Assembly: GCA_002305165.1 (NCBI GenBank) | Contig: DBQI01000015.1 | Span: forward strand, 868-64,867 | Direction of reading: 5' to 3' | Source: Armatimonadetes bacterium UBA1398 | GTDB lineage: Bacteria; Armatimonadota; Zipacnadia; UBA1398 | DNA length: 64,000 nt | Part shown: in pieces, positions 60,780 to 64,000 of the stretch | Position numbering within the stretch: the first letter of the stretch is position 1 | Layout of the letters: each line of letters starts with the position of its first letter | Position numbers and translations under genes: made by a program | The notes under the pieces: generated by a model | What the model was told of the DNA's origin: nothing | Database searches by the model: none | What the model saw: only the letters and a program-made list of their open reading frames with translations

Positions 60780-62603
60780 TTACCCCTCGGGGTAGATGTC
60801 CATCGCCTTGAGCCACTTCCAGAGCAGCTCGCATCGCTCCGTGGGGTCCTCCGGCAGATCGAGGGGTCGCCCCCTGCCATCGAGGACCGTGCCGACCACC
60901 CCGTCGTCGCGGATGGTCTGGCGGACCGTCTGACCCCTGCCGGCCCCGACATCGACGCGTCGAGTCGGCTCGACGGTGACCTCGAGCCGCTCATCGCCCG
61001 TACTCGGGATGACCAGCATCTCGCCAGCGATCACCTCGTAGGTCTTGCCCGCGAGGGTCACCTTGGCGAGGGAGTCGCCGGGCTTGGCCTTTCCGCCCAC
61101 GGGGGCGATGCAGTTGCCCAGGGGTATCAGGCAGTCGCGCCAGAAGACCTGCATGGCGGCCTCGGGGTGCATCTCCGCGAGCACCCCAAGCTGGGGCATC
61201 ATGAAGATGGAGTCCACGGCCAGTTGGGTGATGCCCTCGGGCACGAAAGCGTCGATCATCATGAGCATCGACTGCTGACGTCGAGGAGCGTGGGAGAGCA
61301 CTCCGCCTGACCCAATAATGAGGCCGAGGTCCATCAAGTCCACAAGGGTCTGCCCCGATAGCGTCTGGTCGAAGGCCTGGTCGATGGTTCTCTGCTGCTG
61401 GACGCCCTTGAGACCGGTGGCGAGCTGTTTGTGCTGCTCGAAAGCCAGTCGCAGGGCCTCGCGGGCGATCGCCTGCTCGACCATGAGGCTCTCGAGGGTC
61501 TGGGGGATGGTGGTCGGTCGGATCATCTTGTTCTTGATGCGATTGCCCAGCCCGGCCCCATCGATGTCCAGAGGGCACCAACGAAGCACGTTCGCCACGC
61601 CGGCCTCCACGAGCACGTTGCTCACGGAGTAACTCATGCCCAAGTTCGCGCTCACTGTGCGGTTGAAAACCAGCTCGCGCTCCTCGCCCTCCTCCTCCGT
61701 GTCACTACGGAAGACGGAGAAGACGTCAGTAGTTGCGCCGCCGATGTCGACGCCAACCACTTGGATGCCCTCGCGATGGGCTACCGTCTGCGTCATCGCG
61801 CCGACGGCGGCGGGCGTGGGCATGATGGGCGCGTCAGTCCACGTACTCAGCTTCCCGTAACCCGGCGCCTGCTGCATGACGTGTTCCATGAAGAGCTCGT
61901 GGACCATGTCGCGGGCGGGCCCGAGGTTCTCTTCATCCATGGTGGGCCGGATGTTGTCCACTATATGAAGCTCGGACTTCTCCCCAAGCTGCTCAGACAC
62001 CGGATCGCGGGCGTCCTTGTTGCCCGCGAAGATGATGGGGAGCCGGTATCCCCCGCCGAGACGTGGCTTGGGGTCCGCGGCCGCGATGATCTCCGCCATC
62101 TCGGCGACATGTGTGACGGTTCCACCGTCCGTGCCGCCGGACATGAGGATCATATCGGGCCGAAGGGAGCGGATTCGAGCGATGCGCTCATGGGGGAGGC
62201 GGCCATCGTTGTGGGCCAAGGCGTCCATGACGATGGCCCCCGCGCCCAGAGCGGCGCGCTGGGCCGACTCCGCCGTCATCTGCTTGACCACGCCCGAGAC
62301 CATCATCTGGAGGCCGCCACCGGCGCTAGAGGTGGAGACGTAGAGATCGATGCCTCGTCTGCCCTCGCCCTCGGGCTTGATGATCCGCTCTTGGTCATCC
62401 AGGATGGTCCGTCCCGAGAGCTCCTCCACCTCCTGGATGGCGTTCAGGACCCCACGCGTCACATCCTCGAAAGGCGCCTCCACCGTGGTGGGCGCCTCGC
62501 CCCTCACGGCAAGGCGGTAGCCCGTGGCATCCTTCTCGATGAGGATGGCCTTCGTCGTGGTTGAGCCACAATCCGTGGCTAGGATAGAACGAGGTTCACT
62601 CAT
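60780..62603 (-). CDS. glmL: GlmL/MutL-like ASKHA-fold ATPase with C-terminal extension
   Basis: 607 residues. The actin-like ATPase motifs are complete: phosphate 1 DCGSTTTK (11-18), MSGGTDGGT (154-162), phosphate 2 GVDIGGATTDVF (284-295) and adenosine GSGGVLS (431-437). GlmL (MutL) is found between the subunits of coenzyme B12 glutamate mutase in clostridia and is thought to assist or reactivate it, though this was never firmly shown. Known GlmL proteins are about 460 residues; here ~100 more follow after MHPEAAMQVFWRDCLIPLGNCIAPVGG (KVTLAGKTYEVIAGEMLVIPS ... LLWKWLKAMDIYPEG). No glutamate mutase gene is within the window. ATG 62603 has GGAGG. Confidence 0.85.
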   Translation of the reverse strand: MSEPRSILATDCGSTTTKAILIEKDATGYRLAVRGEAPTTVEAPFEDVTRGVLNAIQEVEELSGRTILDDQERIIKPEGEGRRGIDLYVSTSSAGGGLQMMVSGVVKQMTAESAQRAALGAGAIVMDALAHNDGRLPHERIARIRSLRPDMILMSGGTDGGTVTHVAEMAEIIAAADPKPRLGGGYRLPIIFAGNKDARDPVSEQLGEKSELHIVDNIRPTMDEENLGPARDMVHELFMEHVMQQAPGYGKLSTWTDAPIMPTPAAVGAMTQTVAHREGIQVVGVDIGGATTDVFSVFRSDTEEEGEERELVFNRTVSANLGMSYSVSNVLVEAGVANVLRWCPLDIDGAGLGNRIKNKMIRPTTIPQTLESLMVEQAIAREALRLAFEQHKQLATGLKGVQQQRTIDQAFDQTLSGQTLVDLMDLGLIIGSGGVLSHAPRRQQSMLMMIDAFVPEGITQLAVDSIFMMPQLGVLAEMHPEAAMQVFWRDCLIPLGNCIAPVGGKAKPGDSLAKVTLAGKTYEVIAGEMLVIPSTGDERLEVTVEPTRRVDVGAGRGQTVRQTIRDDGVVGTVLDGRGRPLDLPEDPTERCELLWKWLKAMDIYPEG

Positions 62604-62648
62604 AGTCGCCTCCTGCCAAGACCGCGAGGTCCCGGCCCCATCATCTAC

Positions 62649-62674
62649 CCCGGACAGGCGGCGAGCCTGCCGGG
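62649..62674 (-). promoter_or_regulatory. Hairpin in the GlmL leader
   Basis: cccgg-a-caggc (62649-62659) against gcctgccggg (62665-62674): ten pairs with one bulged base, loop 5 nt, 46 bp upstream of the GlmL start codon and 91 bp after the upstream gene. No T-run; role unclear. Confidence 0.35.
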
Positions 62675-62764
62675 CTACCGGCATCGGCATGCTAGGGGTG
62701 AGCTAGACTGCTCTTCAGGTCGTCCCGACCGAAGCCCCCCGGACCCTACGGTGTTCCGCGGGCG

Positions 62765-63202
62765 TCAGCGAAGACCTGCTCGCCGCCTCCGAGCGCGCTT
62801 CCACTCCCTCAGCCTCCGTCGAGCGGCCTTACGGTATGCAATCCGCTCTCTGCGCGTCTCGTCGGCCTCCTCGATACGCTGGATAAGCTTCTCGACCTGC
62901 TCCCGATCCTCCATGACCTTGCGGAAGTTGTAGTAGTCCTGGAGACCGGCTAGCCAGTAGAGGAGTGGTTCCCCGGCTGCAAGGGCCTGGGAGACGATGA
63001 AAGTGACGGGCTTCGTCGACTCAAGAGCGATGATGGCGGGCGTGGCCATCTCGAGATCGGCAAGCTTCTTGGCGATGCGGGCCTGCAGGTCCGCGAGTTG
63101 CTGCGGATCGGCCTCCTCCACCGCCCTCCACTCATCGAGGCCGCGTGGGTGATCTGGGTCGAAGTCAGGCCTAAGCTCCCGCGTGGGGTCCCCGCCGCTC
63201 AC
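62765..63202 (-). CDS. Small charged helical protein (unknown function)
   Basis: 145 residues. An acidic N-terminal half (FDPDHPRGLDEWRAVEEADPQQLADLQARI), a moderately hydrophobic middle (TPAIIALESTKPVTFIVSQALAAGEPLLYWLAGLQDYY) and a strongly basic C-terminus (RRRLREWKRARRRRAGLR). Predicted mostly helical. GTG 63202 overlaps the preceding stop by 4 bp (GTGA). 161 bp separate it from the GlmL gene. No family recognised. Confidence 0.7.
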   Translation of the reverse strand: MSGGDPTRELRPDFDPDHPRGLDEWRAVEEADPQQLADLQARIAKKLADLEMATPAIIALESTKPVTFIVSQALAAGEPLLYWLAGLQDYYNFRKVMEDREQVEKLIQRIEEADETRRERIAYRKAARRRLREWKRARRRRAGLR

Positions 63203-63687
63203 GGCCGCTCCTCTCTGGTATTGTCGGCCTCACGGGCCTTCAATCCCCTTTCGAGGAGGGCGTCCCGCACCCTCTCGCCATGAGGGCCCACGAGCACCAG
63301 CATGCCCCGGTAGTTGTCCAGGAGGTGCCGGTTGCTGCGCGTGCAGAGCCATAGCCGGTCCGCGCCCATCTCGAAGGACCGGAACGGCGCGAGTGGCCGC
63401 GCGAAGTGGTACAGGATCGTCCTGACCTCGATGTCAGCTTGCCCAAGGGTGTAGGTGGTCTTCAACAGGAACGGGAGCAGCATGAGCATCAGGGCTGCGG
63501 CCGCGAGGACCCCGAGCATCGCGGAACCGAACCACCAAGCGGCAAGGGCTCCCGTACCAATGGCGAGGACGCCGATGCTGATGGTTCGGAAAGGGTGCCC
63601 CTTGGCGGGGTGTACACTCCACTGGATAGCCGTGGGCGATGCCTGCGTCTCCTGAGCCTGGCTTCCTTCGCCCTCGGGCCGAGCCAC
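63199..63687 (-). CDS. Two-helix membrane protein with PH-like cytoplasmic domain
   Basis: 162 residues. Two adjacent membrane helices (FRTISIGVLAIGTGALAAWWF and LGVLAAAALMLMLLPFLL) are followed by a strand-rich segment (TTYTLGQADIEVRTILYHFARPLAPFRSFEMGADRLWLC ... HGERVRDALLERG) that resembles bacterial PH-domain proteins. GTG 63687 has aggag 7 bp upstream. Function unknown; it is the second gene of the cluster as seen here. Confidence 0.68.
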   Translation of the reverse strand: MARPEGEGSQAQETQASPTAIQWSVHPAKGHPFRTISIGVLAIGTGALAAWWFGSAMLGVLAAAALMLMLLPFLLKTTYTLGQADIEVRTILYHFARPLAPFRSFEMGADRLWLCTRSNRHLLDNYRGMLVLVGPHGERVRDALLERGLKAREADNTREERP

Positions 63688-63800
63688 GGGGAGGCTCCTC
63701 TCGGTCCAGCTTAGCGTGTCCGCAGGGTACCGGATAGGTGCGCTGCAGGCAATCCGCCCTGGCCACAGGACCACCGCGACGGTCCTCCTCCCCTGTGCCT

Positions 63801-64000
63801 CTACTCGCCCGCGCTGTTTCCAGGGCCATCCATCGGGTCCGCGTCCACAGGTGCGTCGTCGGATCGCTCCACTGGCGGCGGGGAAGCCTCCGAGCCGCCG
63901 GGGGCAGCCTCGCGGATCCACTCGTCATCGAAGGGATCCTCCGCCGGCGGCCACGCCGACGGGGCGGCGGGCGATGGCCGATGGTTGCGACTCCAGCGCG
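63801..64000 (-). CDS. Partial gene, C-terminal 66 residues of an acidic, Pro-rich protein
   Basis: Open without stop from the right edge to the TAG at 63801. The tail is disordered-looking: PSAWPPAEDPFDDEWIRE, then SPPPVERSDDAPVDADPMDG. The start lies beyond the window. Low-complexity content means only the open frame supports it; codon third positions are GC-rich as in neighbours. Confidence 0.5.
   Translation of the reverse strand, partial: RWSRNHRPSPAAPSAWPPAEDPFDDEWIREAAPGGSEASPPPVERSDDAPVDADPMDGPGNSAGE

Noticed and set aside
60780..62603. DNA mismatch repair MutL
   Set aside because: Motifs are of the ASKHA (actin/hexokinase) ATPase type, not GHKL; it is the unrelated GlmL/MutL of glutamate mutase.
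63434..63928. Alternative minus-strand frame
   Set aside because: Conflicts with the GTG-started PH-like membrane gene, which has an SD, real membrane helices and a coupled overlap downstream.
1..64000. Mobile element, prophage or defence island
   Set aside because: No transposase, integrase, terminase, restriction or toxin-antitoxin gene recognised; gene content looks chromosomal throughout.

Overview
The window is a high-GC, gene-dense bacterial chromosome segment. GTG and TTG starts are common, Shine-Dalgarno (SD) sites are clear, and several promoters fit a sigma70-type TTGACN-17 bp-TANNNT pattern. Lnt, MreB, many signal peptides and two likely Tat-exported proteins suggest an uncultured double-membraned bacterium. 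The mix of SUMF1/sialidase, NosD-like, NPCBM, GH38, Gfo/Idh and sugar-isomerase genes is of the kind seen in Armatimonadota, WS1-like or planctomycete-like genomes. That placement is inference; there is no rRNA here. No transposase, integrase, phage gene or CRISPR array was seen.

Layout. 0-0.3 kb: a diverged ~42-bp tandem repeat reaching the left edge. 0.3-6.2 kb: GIY-YIG protein, small QueG-like Fe-S protein, Tat-type superoxide dismutase, SUMF1-sialidase fusion, then a minus-strand pair (VWA protein; J-like/zinc/FHA protein). 6.3-12.1 kb: phoH, 7TM-HD phosphodiesterase, ybeY, a DgkA-PAP2 fusion and a beta-helix protein, all from one promoter. 12.2-14.1 kb: tRNA-Thr(CGU) and two tandem secreted paralogues. 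14.2-22.7 kb: sugar-related genes (phosphoesterase, sugar isomerase, Gfo/Idh dehydrogenase, GH38 mannosidase, PfkB kinase). 22.7-28.9 kb: MFS transporter plus two secreted proteins with related C-termini. 29-34.2 kb: lnt, a coiled-coil membrane protein and a PpiC foldase.

34.2-42.2 kb: a free-standing rpsE with its own promoter, structured leader and strong terminator, followed by a hydrolase, amrS, maf, mreB, a TPR protein, deoB and deoA. 42.2-48.3 kb: uvrB, M42 peptidase, amidohydrolase and a secreted TIM-barrel protein. 48.5-55.6 kb: a LutA-LutB fusion with lutC, an AKR-fold protein, cimA with a leader terminator, rdgB and a DJ-1-like secreted protein.

55.6-64 kb: a minus-strand cluster of nine genes, one cut by the right edge. 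It combines a GlmL/MutL-type ASKHA ATPase (with a C-terminal extension and no mutase gene nearby), a cytoplasmic barrel-sandwich-like protein and at least five membrane proteins, two of which carry conserved Rossmann-like globular domains. This is the best candidate in the window for an undescribed system: the sequence suggests an ATP-dependent, membrane-anchored complex, and its substrate cannot be read from the DNA.
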